A stretch of 56,806 nt of DNA from Hyphomicrobiales bacterium (GTDB lineage: Bacteria; Pseudomonadota; Alphaproteobacteria; Rhizobiales; Rhizobiaceae), in assembly GCA_021775455.1 (NCBI GenBank), contig JAJFHU010000007.1:1-56806 (forward strand), in the 5' to 3' direction. Below are positions 43,180 to 54,297 of this stretch, piece by piece. The notes under the pieces were generated by a model that saw only the letters and a list, made by a program, of their open reading frames with translations, was not told the origin of the DNA and did no database searches. The position numbers were made by a program, and so were the translations under genes. Position 1 is the first letter of the stretch, and every line of letters starts with the position of its first letter.

Positions 43180-45012
43180 CTAATCCGATACTGTTGAATA
43201 ATTTTTGGTTTTCATGCGCCGACTACCTGCGCCCAAGAAAGTAAACGCAACCATCATTCCAAGAAATCCCGAATTAATTGGCAACAAACTATCGGTAAGA
43301 AACGGTATTGACGCCACAAACTCATCACCCGTACCAAACTGCATATCCATCCCAACGGAAGTCAAAAGCAACAGAACGATCGTAACGATCATTCCGCCAG
43401 TCATCGCCGCCAATTGACAAGTTGGTGTTACAGGTAATTTCAGGCTTTTCATCAAAAGCAGGGGAAACAGAACAGACGCCCCAATTGCAAATGCACAATC
43501 GAAAAGAAATCTGCCATACCCGTTCATCCAAACAGCGCCTGCGGCAACCAAGACCGTCAAAGTCAATATTGTTATACGGGCAATAAACAGGCGAATACCA
43601 AGTGGGGATTTGGTCTGAAAGTTTTTGAAATACCCATCTTCTGAAAGCGTGTTTGCGGCAGCAAACAATGCTCCATCTGCCGTCGACCACAATGCAGCCA
43701 AAGCCCCGGTTGCCAGCAACATTTTCACGATCATTGGCAGATCGCCCAAGGTTGCCATGGCGAACATTGCCATATCCAACTCAACACCAATATCCTGCAC
43801 GGAAAGGATATGTTCTTCGCTACCGCCGCATGCTGAAATTACTTGCTCAAGGCTTCTTGGATGCTCACCACACAGGCTGACCAAACTTGCCGCACTGATA
43901 TTCCCCGCTTCGAACAGCCACTCGGCATTAATTGGAAGATCAAATAATTGCAGACCCAAGAGCGATGAGTAGAGTTCCAGTTTCGTAAAAGCTGCCGCAG
44001 CTGGAGCGGCACTTATGACAATGAACAAAAACAGCACCGCGAACACTCCACTACGCCGCGCTTTTGCGCGACCACCCAAAACGCCAAAATGCTGAACCAG
44101 ATGTGGCATTGCCGCAATTGCTGCAGCGATACAAAGGATCAATGCAACAAAATTGAAACTATCCAGTTGTTGTCCCTTTGAAGTCATTGAAAACATTTCT
44201 TCCGCTGTGGCGAATCCTGCTTTCAGTAATTCTGCATCGATCTCAGACACCGGTTGCAGCGCAGCGGCTCCAAATGAAAACTGCGGAATTGGAAATCCAA
44301 CCAGTTTTGCTGAGAGCCAAACCAGCGGAGTCAAAAATGCAATCGCTATTACTGGATAAATCATTGCCCGGGTTATACTCAAAGATTGCAATCCGCCGAA
44401 CAGTATGCAGATGCAAATTACTGCGGCGCTTACTGACACTACAATTGGCCCCGGTATACCGAGTAATAGTTCACCTACCCGGCCTATTGCCTGAAACTGA
44501 ACCAACGCCAACAACAGGGAGCAAATTACAACTGCCAACAAACACATGATGCGCATTGCCATGCTGCTGTCACGATTAACCAAAAGCTCAGTAAGGGTAA
44601 CTGTCCTGGCACTAGCGTAAGTCGGTGCTGCCAATATAGCAAGGAATACCGCACCCAACATCCAACCGAAATAGATGGCAAGCGCATCAAGTCCACTTTG
44701 ATAAAATTCACCAGGTAAAAGAAGGTACACCATTGATGAAATCAAGCCAGCCGCCACCGCCTGACCTACCTGGGGTGCCGCTCCTGCTTCGTGCGCCCGA
44801 TGAAAAACAGACAAACGCATGGTCCCGGCAAAAAAGCCGGCAAACAGCCAAGTTGTTGCCAAAAAGGATACCATCAAGGTTGCGCCGTAGTGAACCGGAG
44901 CGCCAATTTGCTGCAATGTAATTGCAAAGAAAACAACCAGAGCAAAACTGGCAATATACATTACAGCCAGATTACCTACAGTTTTCAGTGGCGGATTATA
45001 TTCAGCAGACAT
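43180..45012 (-). CDS. Sodium:solute symporter (SLC5/SSS family)
   Basis: A 610-residue inner-membrane symporter with about 13 helices. AIYFGWMLGAVFLAILAAP, GGLQSLSITRAMIYPVIAI and LATGALAALWSTADGALFAA fit the SSS fold. A long loop with three Cys (SLCGEHPRSLEQVISACGG) lies between helices. The start overlaps the stop of the small membrane gene upstream (TAATG). SSS transporters paired with such a small subunit (VC_2705-type) are usually linked to acetate or other short carboxylates, so a carboxylate is the likely substrate (inference). Confidence 0.85.
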   Translation of the reverse strand: MSAEYNPPLKTVGNLAVMYIASFALVVFFAITLQQIGAPVHYGATLMVSFLATTWLFAGFFAGTMRLSVFHRAHEAGAAPQVGQAVAAGLISSMVYLLLPGEFYQSGLDALAIYFGWMLGAVFLAILAAPTYASARTVTLTELLVNRDSSMAMRIMCLLAVVICSLLLALVQFQAIGRVGELLLGIPGPIVVSVSAAVICICILFGGLQSLSITRAMIYPVIAIAFLTPLVWLSAKLVGFPIPQFSFGAAALQPVSEIDAELLKAGFATAEEMFSMTSKGQQLDSFNFVALILCIAAAIAAMPHLVQHFGVLGGRAKARRSGVFAVLFLFIVISAAPAAAAFTKLELYSSLLGLQLFDLPINAEWLFEAGNISAASLVSLCGEHPRSLEQVISACGGSEEHILSVQDIGVELDMAMFAMATLGDLPMIVKMLLATGALAALWSTADGALFAAANTLSEDGYFKNFQTKSPLGIRLFIARITILTLTVLVAAGAVWMNGYGRFLFDCAFAIGASVLFPLLLMKSLKLPVTPTCQLAAMTGGMIVTIVLLLLTSVGMDMQFGTGDEFVASIPFLTDSLLPINSGFLGMMVAFTFLGAGSRRMKTKNYSTVSD

Positions 45013-45314
45013 TATTCATCACAACTTTCTTCCGCCTTCAGCTCTGATGCCTCCTGACGGGATGCAAAGTAAAACAGATAAGCCAATATCACCGCCGGCA
45101 ACAACAAAACTACAATAAAATACGCGAGAGGTATGTCGAACAATGATGCATGGCTGAAAACTGCTGAGATGTATGGCCAAAGTGCGCCAAATACCAATAC
45201 TGCCAAAATCAACCCAGCACACAACAAGCCAGATTGTAACTCTGGACCAGGGCGTTTAAGTTTCTGACCCGAAAATTGTGTGGAAATCAAATTCAACAAT
45301 CGCGAAAACAACAA
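45012..45314 (-). CDS. Small membrane subunit of the sodium:solute symporter (DUF4212-like)
   Basis: A 100-residue protein with two hydrophobic helices (about 28-50 and 62-86). FDIPLAYFIVVLLLPAVILA resembles the small-subunit (DUF4212-like) partner of SSS permeases. The start appears to be TTG at 45314, with GAGG about 14 nt upstream; no ATG is available in frame. Its stop shares a base with the symporter ATG. The sequence match is partial, so the family call is tentative but the pairing is clear. Confidence 0.7.
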   Translation of the reverse strand: MLFSRLLNLISTQFSGQKLKRPGPELQSGLLCAGLILAVLVFGALWPYISAVFSHASLFDIPLAYFIVVLLLPAVILAYLFYFASRQEASELKAEESCDE

Positions 45315-45518
45315 AATAACCTGCCTCTACTATCGCCGAAATACAATGAAGCGAATTCCAACATGGTCGGGCCACATTCCGGAATCAGCGATGATGCACA
45401 ATATCGACATTAAACGGATTGTCACTCAATTGGAATCGCCCAAATGAGAACTTTCATTGGAGTTTAATCGAGCGCTTTCAATTGATCGTAAATAGCGGTA
45501 ATAACGTCGAAACGTTTT

Positions 45519-46199
45519 ATGCACAGGGGTACAGGTTTGGAATCAGTTGTCGTAATCGCTGACGACCATCCGCTTTTCAGGGATGCTCTGAAACACGCTA
45601 TTGAAAACCTGTTGCCCGGCTGTTCTTGCCCAACCGCTGGTGATCTTGATTCCGTTTGTGAACTGCTTGGCACTCTTGATTCTGCAGATCTTGTACTTCT
45701 TGATCTTGCGATGCCCGGTGTAAGCGGGTTTTCAGGCCTGATTTCCGTTCGGGCAGAGTTTCCAGAAGTTCCGGTCATCGTTGTATCTGCCACAGAAGAC
45801 CCTGGAACCATCAAGAAATGTCTGGATCTTGGAGCATCTGGCTTTATACCCAAATCTTCTGGATCCGAACTGATAACGGACGGTATTCGTTCGGTACTGG
45901 CTGGGGAAATATATGTACCACCATATGTAGATCTTGATGGTGAAGGTGATACAGAAACCGACCAACTTATCCGAAAACTGCAATCACTGACTCCGCAACA
46001 GACCCGTGTTTTGTCAATGCTTGGCAAGGGGTTGCTTAACAAACAGATTGCTTATGAACTGGGCGTATCAGAAGCCACAGTAAAGGCACATGTTTCCGCA
46101 ATTTTGTTGAAACTTGACGCTGACAGTCGCACTCAAGCGGTAATTATCATGAACAAAATTGGCTCGAGTTTTGCACCGGATGAACCCGCGAGCGTGTAG
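45519..46199 (+). CDS. LuxR/NarL-type response regulator, possible CrbR counterpart
   Basis: A 226-residue two-component regulator. The receiver domain has the acidic pair in VVIADDHPLF, phosphoacceptor D62 (VLLDLAMPG) and Lys in GFIPKSSGSE. The C-terminal HTH (LTPQQTRVLSMLGKGLLNKQ, ELGVSEATVKAHVSA) is of the GerE type. No kinase gene adjoins it, but a CrbS-like kinase starts 2.6 kb away on the same strand. CrbS/CrbR pairs of other bacteria control acetyl-CoA synthetase. It is divergent from the symporter operon, with 204 nt between, so it may regulate it. Confidence 0.88.
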   Translation: MHRGTGLESVVVIADDHPLFRDALKHAIENLLPGCSCPTAGDLDSVCELLGTLDSADLVLLDLAMPGVSGFSGLISVRAEFPEVPVIVVSATEDPGTIKKCLDLGASGFIPKSSGSELITDGIRSVLAGEIYVPPYVDLDGEGDTETDQLIRKLQSLTPQQTRVLSMLGKGLLNKQIAYELGVSEATVKAHVSAILLKLDADSRTQAVIIMNKIGSSFAPDEPASV

Positions 46200-46224
46200 A
46201 ACTGTTCTTTGATGTTTTCAAAAT

Positions 46225-47514
46225 CTAACTCGAAATTCTCTCGATCTGAGCACCGCAACCAGACAATTTTTGCTCAAGTCGCTCAAACCCACGGTCTAAA
46301 TGGTACACCCGGCTGACCGTTGTTTTTCCCGTTGCCGCCAGACCTGCAATCACTAGTGACACGGACGCACGTAAATCTGTAGCCATCACAGGCGCGCCCG
46401 TTAACTCTGAGACACCTGTGATTTTCGCATTCTGGCCATCGAGGGAAATGTTGGCACCTAATCGTGCCAGTTCCTGAACATGCATGAACCGATTTTCAAA
46501 GATTGTTTCTTGTATGCTGGAGACCCCATCTGCCTTTGTCATCAACGCCATGAATTGCGCCTGCAGATCGGTCGGAAAACCAGGATAAGGATCGGTTACT
46601 ATATCAATCGCTTTCAAATTGGCACCATTGCGGGAAACTCTAATTCCTTCGTTTACGGGTTCAATTGCAACTCCTGCCTTGGTAAGAACGTCGAGAACTT
46701 CCTGCAAAAGGCCTGGCTCAGCACCCTTCAAAAGGACTTCCCCACCTGTCATTGCCACCGCCATGGCATAGGTTCCTGTTTCAATGCGATCCGGCAACAC
46801 ACGGTGACGTGCACCATGCAGCTTTTCAACGCCATTTATAACGATAGTCGAAGTTCCAGCACCAGAAATCCTGGCACCCATGGAAGTCAAACAGGTTGCA
46901 AGGTCAACAACTTCAGGTTCACGCGCTGCATTTTTCAATACGGTCTGACCAGATGCCAATGTCGCAGCCATCATTGCGACATGTGTCGCCCCAACGGATA
47001 CCTTCGGGAACTCATACTCCGCACCTTTTAGTCCACCTGAAGCTTTGGCAATAACATATCCAGCATCAACAGTTATATCTGCTCCCATCGCCTCGAGGCT
47101 TGCAATAAACAAATCGACGGGTCGGGTTCCGATTGCACAGCCACCGGGAAGCGAAACTTTTGCCTCATGCATTCGAGCCAGTAACGGTCCTATCACCCAA
47201 AAACTTGCGCGCATTTTGGCCACAAGCTCATAGGGAGCCACGGTATCAACAATCTCTTGCGCACTAAAATGAATGGTTCTTCCATCCATATCCATCTGCC
47301 CGCGGCGTTTCCCGTCGACACGATGATCAACCCCGTGGTTGGTAAGAATTCGTATTAGCGAATTAACGTCCGCCAAATCTGGTACATTCTCCAGTACAAG
47401 CGGCTCCTCGCTAAGCAACGAAGCAATCATCAGGGGAAGGGCGGCATTTTTTGCACCTGATATTTTGATTGTACCGTTCAGACGTTGCCCACCGGTTACA
47501 ACAATTTGGTCCAT
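46225..47514 (-). CDS. murA: UDP-N-acetylglucosamine 1-carboxyvinyltransferase
   Basis: A 429-residue cytoplasmic enzyme for the first step of peptidoglycan synthesis: enolpyruvyl transfer from PEP to UDP-GlcNAc. The catalytic, fosfomycin-binding residue is C126 in [16 protein letters not shown]. The N-terminal [20 protein letters not shown] and C-terminal [19 protein letters not shown] are complete. In related genomes murA is usually followed by DUF2948 and hisD on one strand; here it is reversed relative to them and 5 kb away. Confidence 0.96.
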   Translation of the reverse strand: MDQIVVTGGQRLNGTIKISGAKNAALPLMIASLLSEEPLVLENVPDLADVNSLIRILTNHGVDHRVDGKRRGQMDMDGRTIHFSAQEIVDTVAPYELVAKMRASFWVIGPLLARMHEAKVSLPGGCAIGTRPVDLFIASLEAMGADITVDAGYVIAKASGGLKGAEYEFPKVSVGATHVAMMAATLASGQTVLKNAAREPEVVDLATCLTSMGARISGAGTSTIVINGVEKLHGARHRVLPDRIETGTYAMAVAMTGGEVLLKGAEPGLLQEVLDVLTKAGVAIEPVNEGIRVSRNGANLKAIDIVTDPYPGFPTDLQAQFMALMTKADGVSSIQETIFENRFMHVQELARLGANISLDGQNAKITGVSELTGAPVMATDLRASVSLVIAGLAATGKTTVSRVYHLDRGFERLEQKLSGCGAQIERISS

Positions 47515-47697
47515 GGATTGCCCTTAATCTGCTGGTCTCGCCTTTGAGCTTGGATGAGAATTTAATAAATGTTCAATCAATTATTCGCTGGTTTGTACCC
47601 TATGGTAATATTGCCATCAAGGTTTGTCGCTTGGATACGATAAATTCAATCTTGGTTCGCATTGAGGCAAACTCCAAATTCTCAAACGAATTTTTAT

Positions 47698-47892
47698 TCA
47701 GGAATTGTCCGATTTGTTGGCTTTGGGATCAAAATCCCGATTACGCAACTCCAAATTAGTTCCTTGCTCAAGCTTTTCGTGGCTTATATCCGCCAGTTTG
47801 CGGGTTTGTTGCTTGCGTTTCTTCAAATTGTCACGCAAGGCGGATCTTAATTTGTCACCGCGTGTTTTCTCACTATTCTTGTTCTTTTCCAT
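47698..47892 (-). CDS. Small basic protein near murA
   Basis: A 64-residue hydrophilic protein rich in Lys and Arg (GDKLRSALRDNLKKRKQQTR). Short proteins with this pattern often lie next to murA in related bacteria, so it is probably real. ATG 47892 is used; ATG 47904 (four residues longer) is equally possible and has GGAG 14 nt upstream. The open frame extends back through tRNA-Thr in antisense, which cannot be coding. No function is known. Confidence 0.6.
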   Translation of the reverse strand: MEKNKNSEKTRGDKLRSALRDNLKKRKQQTRKLADISHEKLEQGTNLELRNRDFDPKANKSDNS

Positions 47893-48038
47893 CTGGCAAC
47901 CCATGAATTTGTCTTGTACTCCGCAAGCAGTTTCGCTATGCGTGTGCCGCAAGTGCCTTAAGCACAAAAGTTGCATGTTCCTAACGCATTCACTGTTGCA
48001 AACGCAATCGCTTAGGCCTAAACAATTTTCGTTTTGAC

Positions 48039-48113
<75 letters not shown>

Positions 48114-48196
48114 GCAACACCTGTTAAGAGCAAACACCCCGGATTCGAATTCGGAGCGTCCTGTTTAACTACCTGATGCTTGGTATCCGGTAGTGA

Positions 48197-48619
48197 CTAT
48201 TTCTTTTTTTTCAGCAAATCACGTATTTCGGTCAACAGCACCTCTTGTGCAGGCGGAGCAGCTGGCGCTTCTGATTCCTCCTCCTGAGCCGCTTTCATGA
48301 TATTGTTTGCTGCCTTGACGATTAGAAAGATGATGAAACCTATGATCAAAAAATTGATGACCGCTGTAATAAAATTGCCATAAGCAAGGACTGCCCCTTG
48401 CTCTTTTGCGGCATCAAGAGTTGAAGCAGTTACAGATCCGGAAAGCGGGGCAAAATAATTGGAGAAATCAAGACCCCCAAAAATCGCACCAATTACTGGC
48501 ATCAATACATCGTCCACCAAAGATGAAACAATTGAGCTGAATGCTCCGCCAATGATCACACCGACGGCCAGATCCATAACATTGCCCTTCATTATGAAGG
48601 TTTTGAATTCATTCAACAT
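48197..48619 (-). CDS. mscL: Large-conductance mechanosensitive channel
   Basis: A 140-residue inner-membrane channel that opens on hypo-osmotic shock. The first helix [20 protein letters not shown] contains the gate; the second ([20 protein letters not shown]) and the Glu-rich cytoplasmic helix with a KKKK end are normal. The ATG is preceded by GGAGGGG. It lies between tRNA-Thr and the CrbS-like kinase as a single gene. Confidence 0.96.
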   Translation of the reverse strand: MLNEFKTFIMKGNVMDLAVGVIIGGAFSSIVSSLVDDVLMPVIGAIFGGLDFSNYFAPLSGSVTASTLDAAKEQGAVLAYGNFITAVINFLIIGFIIFLIVKAANNIMKAAQEEESEAPAAPPAQEVLLTEIRDLLKKKK

Positions 48620-48846
48620 TTAGTGTCCCCTCCCTGGAAACAAAATCACTTACCATAAAGAATCAGCAACAATTGCTGCTATTGTCCTTCTATAAACCAC
48701 TCTGTGGGCAATCGTTAAGACCCAATGTGACTTCGGCAGATTGACAAAACGACAATTCCTCCAAATGCGGAGACCAAGTGCTGCAATGGACAAACAAGGG
48801 TGATTAGTGCTCTAAATCCAAATAGAAGCTTGTGGAGGATCAAGCC

Positions 48847-51800
48847 GTGATCCAGCCTTGGGTCGTATTGCTGGTGGCTGCAGTTTATCTGTCAATCCTG
48901 TTTGCCGTGGCGAGCTACGGTGATCGGGCAATATTTGTGCGTGGTGGGCGCAGCAGACCCAATATCTACGCCTTCAGCATGGCCATTTATTGCACTACCT
49001 GGACTTTCTTTGGGTCAGTTGGTCTGGCAGCAACAAATGGTGTTGATTTTCTCGCAATCTACTTTGGACCCGTACTTATATTTGCATTCGGATTTTCTCT
49101 CCTGCGACGGATAGTAGAACTGTCAAAACAGGAGCGTATAACTTCTGTTGCCGACTTTCTTGGATCGCGATACGGAAAAAATCTGAAAGTGGCGGGAGTA
49201 GCCGCGTTAATCGCAGTAATTGGAACGATCCCCTACATCGCATTGCAACTGAAAGCTATCGCTTCATCGGTCAATACCTTGATTTTCAATTTCGCTGCGG
49301 ATCTTCCATCAGTAGGTGCTGGACACCACCCTCACACGCCTGCATTTGGCGATATCTCAATCCTGGTGGCATTGTCATTGGCGCTTTTCAGCATTCTCTT
49401 TGGTACTCGCCATGCAGATGCAACGGAACATCAACATGGTCTAATGCTCGCCATTGCAATGGAGTCGGTAGTAAAACTTTTTGCATTCCTAGTGGTTGGT
49501 GTTTTTGTCACCTTCTACATATTTGATGGATTTTGGGATATCTACGAAAAGGCTGCAGCGGATCTCCAGGTTCAGGAAATCGTTGCCCGTGGATTTGATT
49601 TTGGAAATTTTGCAATCCTCACTATCTTGAGCCTTACGGTTTTTCTGCTTCTACCGAGGCAGTTTCATGTTGCTGTAGTTGAAAACAACTCAATGGCTGA
49701 ACTCAATCGAGCCCGATGGCTATTCCCTCTCTACCTTGTGGTAATCAATATATTTGTCATACCGATAGCAGCCGGCGGAATCATTCAATTTGGCGGAACT
49801 GCAAAGGCAGATGATTTCGTCCTGCTGCTTCCGATCTTACACTCAAACGGACTTATTAGTTTACTGGCGTTTATCGGCGGTCTGTCGGCTGGAACCGCAA
49901 TGGTTGTTGTTGCCTGTGTGGCGTTGGCGATCATGATTTCCAACGATATTGTTCTTCCGCTGTTTCTCCGTTCCCGAGCTTCTGCAGGCCACGCCGAACC
50001 TGAGGATATGGAGAACCGAATTCTCATTATCCGCCGAATGGCAATTCTTGGTGTCCTGGCGTTCGCATACATTTATTACCGCGTTGCAGATAACTCTGCA
50101 GCATTGGCATCAATCGGACTAATTTCCTTTGCGGCCATTGCACAACTCGCTCCAGCATTTTTTGGTGGACTTTTTTGGAAACGTGCCAACGCCAGGGGAG
50201 CAATGGCTGGAATGACCTTAGGATTTGCGATTTGGGCTTACACACTGCTGCTTCCTACAATTTTCACGAGTAATGCCAGTTTCGTTTCAGAAGGATTATT
50301 CGGAATATCTATGTTGAGGGCTCAAAATCTTTTTGATTCTCAATTTACACCCCTTGCAAATGGTGTGATTTGGAGCCTTGCCTTTAACGCATTTGCATTC
50401 ATAGCTGGCTCATGGACAAGAGTACCAGATCCTCTTGAAAGAATGCAGGCGTCAATTTTTGCGCCGTATCAGATTGCGATACCAAAACCCTCGGATATCG
50501 GCCAGTCAACGGTAAGGGTAGAACAATTATCCGAGACAATAGCCCGCTATCTTGGTGCCGTTAGAACCGAAAGATCATTGGAAGCTTATTGGGCTGAAAG
50601 AGGCACAAGGCCCGATCCGCAGGATACCATTGACAGTCATTTGCTGAGGTTTACGGAGCAGCTATTGGCAAGTGCCATTGGAGCATCTTCTTCACGGCTC
50701 GTGCACAACCTTCTCCTCAGGAGGCACGACTCCAGCGAACTTTCGAACCGAACTCTACTTGATCAGGCATCCAAAGCTTTGCAGTTCAACCGGGATGTAC
50801 TCCAAACAGCGCTTGACCAGCTTGAACAGGGAATAACCGTTTTTGATGGCGAGTTCCGCCTTGCTTCCTGGAACAGACAGTTCAGAATTCTTCTCAATCT
50901 GCCAGATCGGGTAGGCCGTGCAGGTGTTCCACTTTCGGAAATTGCTGCCGAAATTGCAAATGCAAACAATTTAAACAGTGACCGACTGGGTGAAGACCTG
51001 GCACACCGGTTAGCAAACCAGTCGGAATTTTGGCAGATGAATTTGCCAAACTCTGGCGAAGTCCTCGAGATACGAACCAATCCTATGCCGGATGGTGGCA
51101 TTGTTGTTACCTGGAACAACATTACGGAACGCGTACAATCGGCAAAAGCATTACGCGAGGTAAATGAGTCATTGGAACTGCGAGTCGAGGAACGAACCCG
51201 AGAACTTGAGCGTGCTACAGAAGCAGCAGACCAGGCTAATGCCAGTAAAACCAGGTTCCTGGCTGCCGCTGGTCACGACCTGTTGCAACCACTGAACGCA
51301 GCTAGACTTTACGCTTCAACTTTACAGGATCGTACGGATAATGATCAAAACTCCAAACTTGCCGAAAACGTTGGACGCTCCCTTAGCTCGGTCGAAGAAA
51401 TCCTTGGAGCAATTCTGGCTATTTCCAGACTCGATACGGCCAGCCCAGAAGTAAATCCGGCAAATTTCGCAATTCGTCGAGTTATGGAACAACTTCAGCT
51501 GGAATTCGATCCAGTTGCCAAGGAAAGAGGGTTGACCCTCAGATTCGTTCACAGTTCAAAATGGGTGTTTTCCGATCGCGCCTTGTTAAAGCGATTACTT
51601 CAGAATTTGATTTCCAACGCACTAAAATTCACCAATGAAGGTAGCATTCTTGTCGGTTGCAGGAAGCGGGGTAAATCACTTGTGGTCGAAGTCATTGATA
51701 CAGGCATTGGAATGACAGATGAACAACAGATACTTGCATTCAGGGAATTTACGAGGCTCGGTGGAGACACAAGCAAGGTGCCTGGGCTTGGGTTGGGATT

Positions 51801-52347
51801 GTCAATCGTAAAGCGTATTGCAGAGCTGCTCGATCATGAAGTGTTTGTGTCGTCAAAACCCGCTGCAGGTACTCGTTTTCAAGTCGTAATCCCGCTGGGT
51901 GAACCTGCGATCAAGGAGGTTTCTGCTGTATCAAATTCCACAGTTCGGAACCGAAATCTTGCCGGAGTCCGCATTCTTTGTATTGATAATGATTTATCCA
52001 TCCTGGATGGCATGAAAGCGCTACTGGAGCAGTGGGATTGTAAGGTTGAGTGCGCTTCATCTCTTGAAGAAGCAATCAAACGACTTGGTGGGTCAACAGA
52101 TTTGTTCGACATGCTACTCGTAGACTATCATCTCGGCGAGAAAGAGAACGGCATCGAAGTTGTAGAAACAATCAGAAGCCGGTTTGGGGAAGCAATGGCA
52201 GCTGTGCTTGTAACCGCAGATCGATCCAAGGAGGTAAGTTTGCTGGCAAAAGCCAAATCTATCTTGATTTTAAACAAACCGGTAAAGCCGGCCGCACTGC
52301 GAGTCATGATTTCGCGACAAATTCAGCAGCGGCAAGCAGCAGAATAG
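48847..52347 (+). CDS. crbS: Sodium:solute symporter-like hybrid histidine kinase (CrbS-like)
   Basis: A 1166-residue membrane kinase. The first 500 residues hold about 13 helices of an SLC5 symporter (YCTTWTFFGSVGLAATNGVD, FHVAVVENNSMAELNRARWL). A linker (STAC-like), a PAS domain (DQLEQGITVFDGEFRLASWN), HisKA with H810 (AAAGHDLLQPLNAARL), HATPase (DTGIGMTDEQQ, GLGLGLSIVKR) and a receiver with D1093 (LLVDYHLGE) follow. This is the architecture of CrbS, known to control acetate use with the LuxR-type CrbR. The GTG at 48847 has GGAGG 8 nt upstream; GTG 48832 lies before that site. Whether the symporter part transports is not known. Confidence 0.9.
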   Translation: MIQPWVVLLVAAVYLSILFAVASYGDRAIFVRGGRSRPNIYAFSMAIYCTTWTFFGSVGLAATNGVDFLAIYFGPVLIFAFGFSLLRRIVELSKQERITSVADFLGSRYGKNLKVAGVAALIAVIGTIPYIALQLKAIASSVNTLIFNFAADLPSVGAGHHPHTPAFGDISILVALSLALFSILFGTRHADATEHQHGLMLAIAMESVVKLFAFLVVGVFVTFYIFDGFWDIYEKAAADLQVQEIVARGFDFGNFAILTILSLTVFLLLPRQFHVAVVENNSMAELNRARWLFPLYLVVINIFVIPIAAGGIIQFGGTAKADDFVLLLPILHSNGLISLLAFIGGLSAGTAMVVVACVALAIMISNDIVLPLFLRSRASAGHAEPEDMENRILIIRRMAILGVLAFAYIYYRVADNSAALASIGLISFAAIAQLAPAFFGGLFWKRANARGAMAGMTLGFAIWAYTLLLPTIFTSNASFVSEGLFGISMLRAQNLFDSQFTPLANGVIWSLAFNAFAFIAGSWTRVPDPLERMQASIFAPYQIAIPKPSDIGQSTVRVEQLSETIARYLGAVRTERSLEAYWAERGTRPDPQDTIDSHLLRFTEQLLASAIGASSSRLVHNLLLRRHDSSELSNRTLLDQASKALQFNRDVLQTALDQLEQGITVFDGEFRLASWNRQFRILLNLPDRVGRAGVPLSEIAAEIANANNLNSDRLGEDLAHRLANQSEFWQMNLPNSGEVLEIRTNPMPDGGIVVTWNNITERVQSAKALREVNESLELRVEERTRELERATEAADQANASKTRFLAAAGHDLLQPLNAARLYASTLQDRTDNDQNSKLAENVGRSLSSVEEILGAILAISRLDTASPEVNPANFAIRRVMEQLQLEFDPVAKERGLTLRFVHSSKWVFSDRALLKRLLQNLISNALKFTNEGSILVGCRKRGKSLVVEVIDTGIGMTDEQQILAFREFTRLGGDTSKVPGLGLGLSIVKRIAELLDHEVFVSSKPAAGTRFQVVIPLGEPAIKEVSAVSNSTVRNRNLAGVRILCIDNDLSILDGMKALLEQWDCKVECASSLEEAIKRLGGSTDLFDMLLVDYHLGEKENGIEVVETIRSRFGEAMAAVLVTADRSKEVSLLAKAKSILILNKPVKPAALRVMISRQIQQRQAAE

Positions 52348-52487
52348 GTGTTTCCCCAATCGCGTCAAAAACCGAATTGTCACAGAGATAAATCGCTCCA
52401 ATTGTTTCGGTTGGCAATCGGACAACTTGAACTTTGGTTGATTCATGCCTACTAGGTTTAAAGTACTTGGAAAGTGTGAATCATACT

Positions 52488-52943
52488 ATGCCCCGTCTTA
52501 AACTTCTTGCGATGGACACCAAAGATTTAGAGGTATTCTCAAGCTGTTGTCAGGATGCCATATTGAAGGTTTCCGATATTCGGTATCAACCCGTCGAAAG
52601 GCGATTTATCCTGGCGGTAAACCGGTTTGCCTGGGAAAAAATTGGTGATGTAGAAAGAAAGAATGACAAAACCTATGAACGCCGAAAATCAGTCATTCAT
52701 TTCGAACGAGTAAATCACGCTCGCTTGCTCGGTATTAATCAGTCCGAAGCTGATATGGTGCTCAGTTTGCTTGCAATTACTTTTGAACCCGTGAAAGCGC
52801 CTGGCGGCACCATAGAGCTGATATTTGCTGGCGATGGAGCAATTCGGCTTGACGTCGAATGTGTCGAAGCTCAGATGGCAGATCTTGATGCAAGTTGGGG
52901 AACGTCATCTCGCCCATCGCATGAAGAAGACGAAGCAAGTTAA
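52488..52943 (+). CDS. DUF2948 family protein
   Basis: A 151-residue cytoplasmic protein. LKLLAMDTKDLEVFSSCCQD, RFILAVNRFAWE and RLDVECVEAQMADLDASWGT are typical of DUF2948, a family nearly restricted to alphaproteobacteria and found before hisD. Its function is unknown. The ATG at 52488 begins the family N-terminus; the frame opens earlier without similarity. It starts the conserved hisD block, 20 nt before hisD. Confidence 0.9.
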   Translation: MPRLKLLAMDTKDLEVFSSCCQDAILKVSDIRYQPVERRFILAVNRFAWEKIGDVERKNDKTYERRKSVIHFERVNHARLLGINQSEADMVLSLLAITFEPVKAPGGTIELIFAGDGAIRLDVECVEAQMADLDASWGTSSRPSHEEDEAS

Positions 52944-52963
52944 ATCAAGGAACGGACGTCATC

Positions 52964-54262
52964 TTGGCTACCCGACTCAATCAAGCATCGCCAGATTTTG
53001 AAAATCAATTCAACCAGTTTCTGTTGCGAAAGCGGGAAATGCAGGTCGACGTTGCTGCAACCGTTCGTGAAATTCTTGATAATGTCAGAAGTCGCGGTGA
53101 TGCTGCGTTACTTGAATACACACATAAATTCGACCGAATGAGCCTGGGTGAAAACGACTTGAGGATCAGCGAGAACGAGATTATCTCCGCAGCCAATTCT
53201 GTCGATTCTGATACCATGGAAGCACTTAAGCTTGCATCAGATCGAATTGCTGCTCATCACAAGCGGCAATTACCTGTGGATGAGCGATATACCGATCCAA
53301 TAGGTGTTGAACTCGGTTCACGGTGGACTGCTATTGAAGCTGTAGGACTGTATGTCCCCGGAGGAACCGCCAGTTATCCAAGCTCGGTCTTGATGAATGC
53401 TATTCCGGCTAAAGTTGCTGGGGTGGACAGGTTGGTAATGGTTGTACCAACCCCGGACGGAAAGATTTCGCCACTGGTATTGGCGGCGGCGCATTTGGCA
53501 GAAGTTGACGAAATTTTCAGAGTAGGCGGCGCTCAGGCGGTTGGAGCTCTGGCTTATGGCACAAATACAATGTCGGCTGTGCACAAAATTGTTGGCCCCG
53601 GAAATGCATATGTTGCGGAGGCCAAACGTCAGGTTTTTGGAATTGTTGGCATTGACATGATAGCCGGGCCTTCAGAAGTACTGATCATCGCAGACAAGGA
53701 CAACGACCCCAACTGGGTGGCAGCCGACTTGCTGGCTCAGGCTGAACATGACACATCTGCACAATCCATTTTGATTACGGATGATAGTGACTTTGCTGAT
53801 GCAGTTGAGACGTCAGTCGAAAAGCAACTAAAAACGCTTTCCCGATCCGATATTGCCGGCAAAAGCTGGGATGAATTTGGTTCAGTTATTGAAGTTGTTT
53901 CCCTGAAAGAGGCGCCTGCGCTTGCCAATGCAATTGCGGCAGAGCATCTTGAGATAATGACAGCTGACCCTGATCACTTGTTTTCACAAATACGCAACGC
54001 AGGAGCAGTGTTCCTTGGGCGCCATACACCGGAAGCTATCGGTGACTATGTTGGCGGTTCCAACCATGTTCTTCCAACTTCGCGTTCCGCCAAATTTTCT
54101 TCGGGATTATCTGTACTTGACTATGTCAAGCGAACCTCCATTCTGCAATGCGGACCGGAGCAACTCAGTCAAATTGGCCCTGCAGCGATGAAACTTGCAG
54201 AGGCCGAAGGACTTGAAGCGCATCGTAATTCAATTGCAATACGAACAAACTGGCAAGGTTGA
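52964..54262 (+). CDS. hisD: Histidinol dehydrogenase
   Basis: A 432-residue zinc enzyme for the last two steps of histidine synthesis (histidinol to histidine with two NAD+). The catalytic pair E327-H328 (IAAEHLEIM) and the signature [20 protein letters not shown] with [10 protein letters not shown] are present. The start is TTG at 52964 with AAGGA 12 nt upstream, giving the family N-terminus [12 protein letters not shown]. Neighbouring UPF0262 follows at 35 nt. Confidence 0.95.
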   Translation: MATRLNQASPDFENQFNQFLLRKREMQVDVAATVREILDNVRSRGDAALLEYTHKFDRMSLGENDLRISENEIISAANSVDSDTMEALKLASDRIAAHHKRQLPVDERYTDPIGVELGSRWTAIEAVGLYVPGGTASYPSSVLMNAIPAKVAGVDRLVMVVPTPDGKISPLVLAAAHLAEVDEIFRVGGAQAVGALAYGTNTMSAVHKIVGPGNAYVAEAKRQVFGIVGIDMIAGPSEVLIIADKDNDPNWVAADLLAQAEHDTSAQSILITDDSDFADAVETSVEKQLKTLSRSDIAGKSWDEFGSVIEVVSLKEAPALANAIAAEHLEIMTADPDHLFSQIRNAGAVFLGRHTPEAIGDYVGGSNHVLPTSRSAKFSSGLSVLDYVKRTSILQCGPEQLSQIGPAAMKLAEAEGLEAHRNSIAIRTNWQG

Positions 54263-54297
54263 TCAGGAACCAAAATGCCAATACGCGGAACACACTG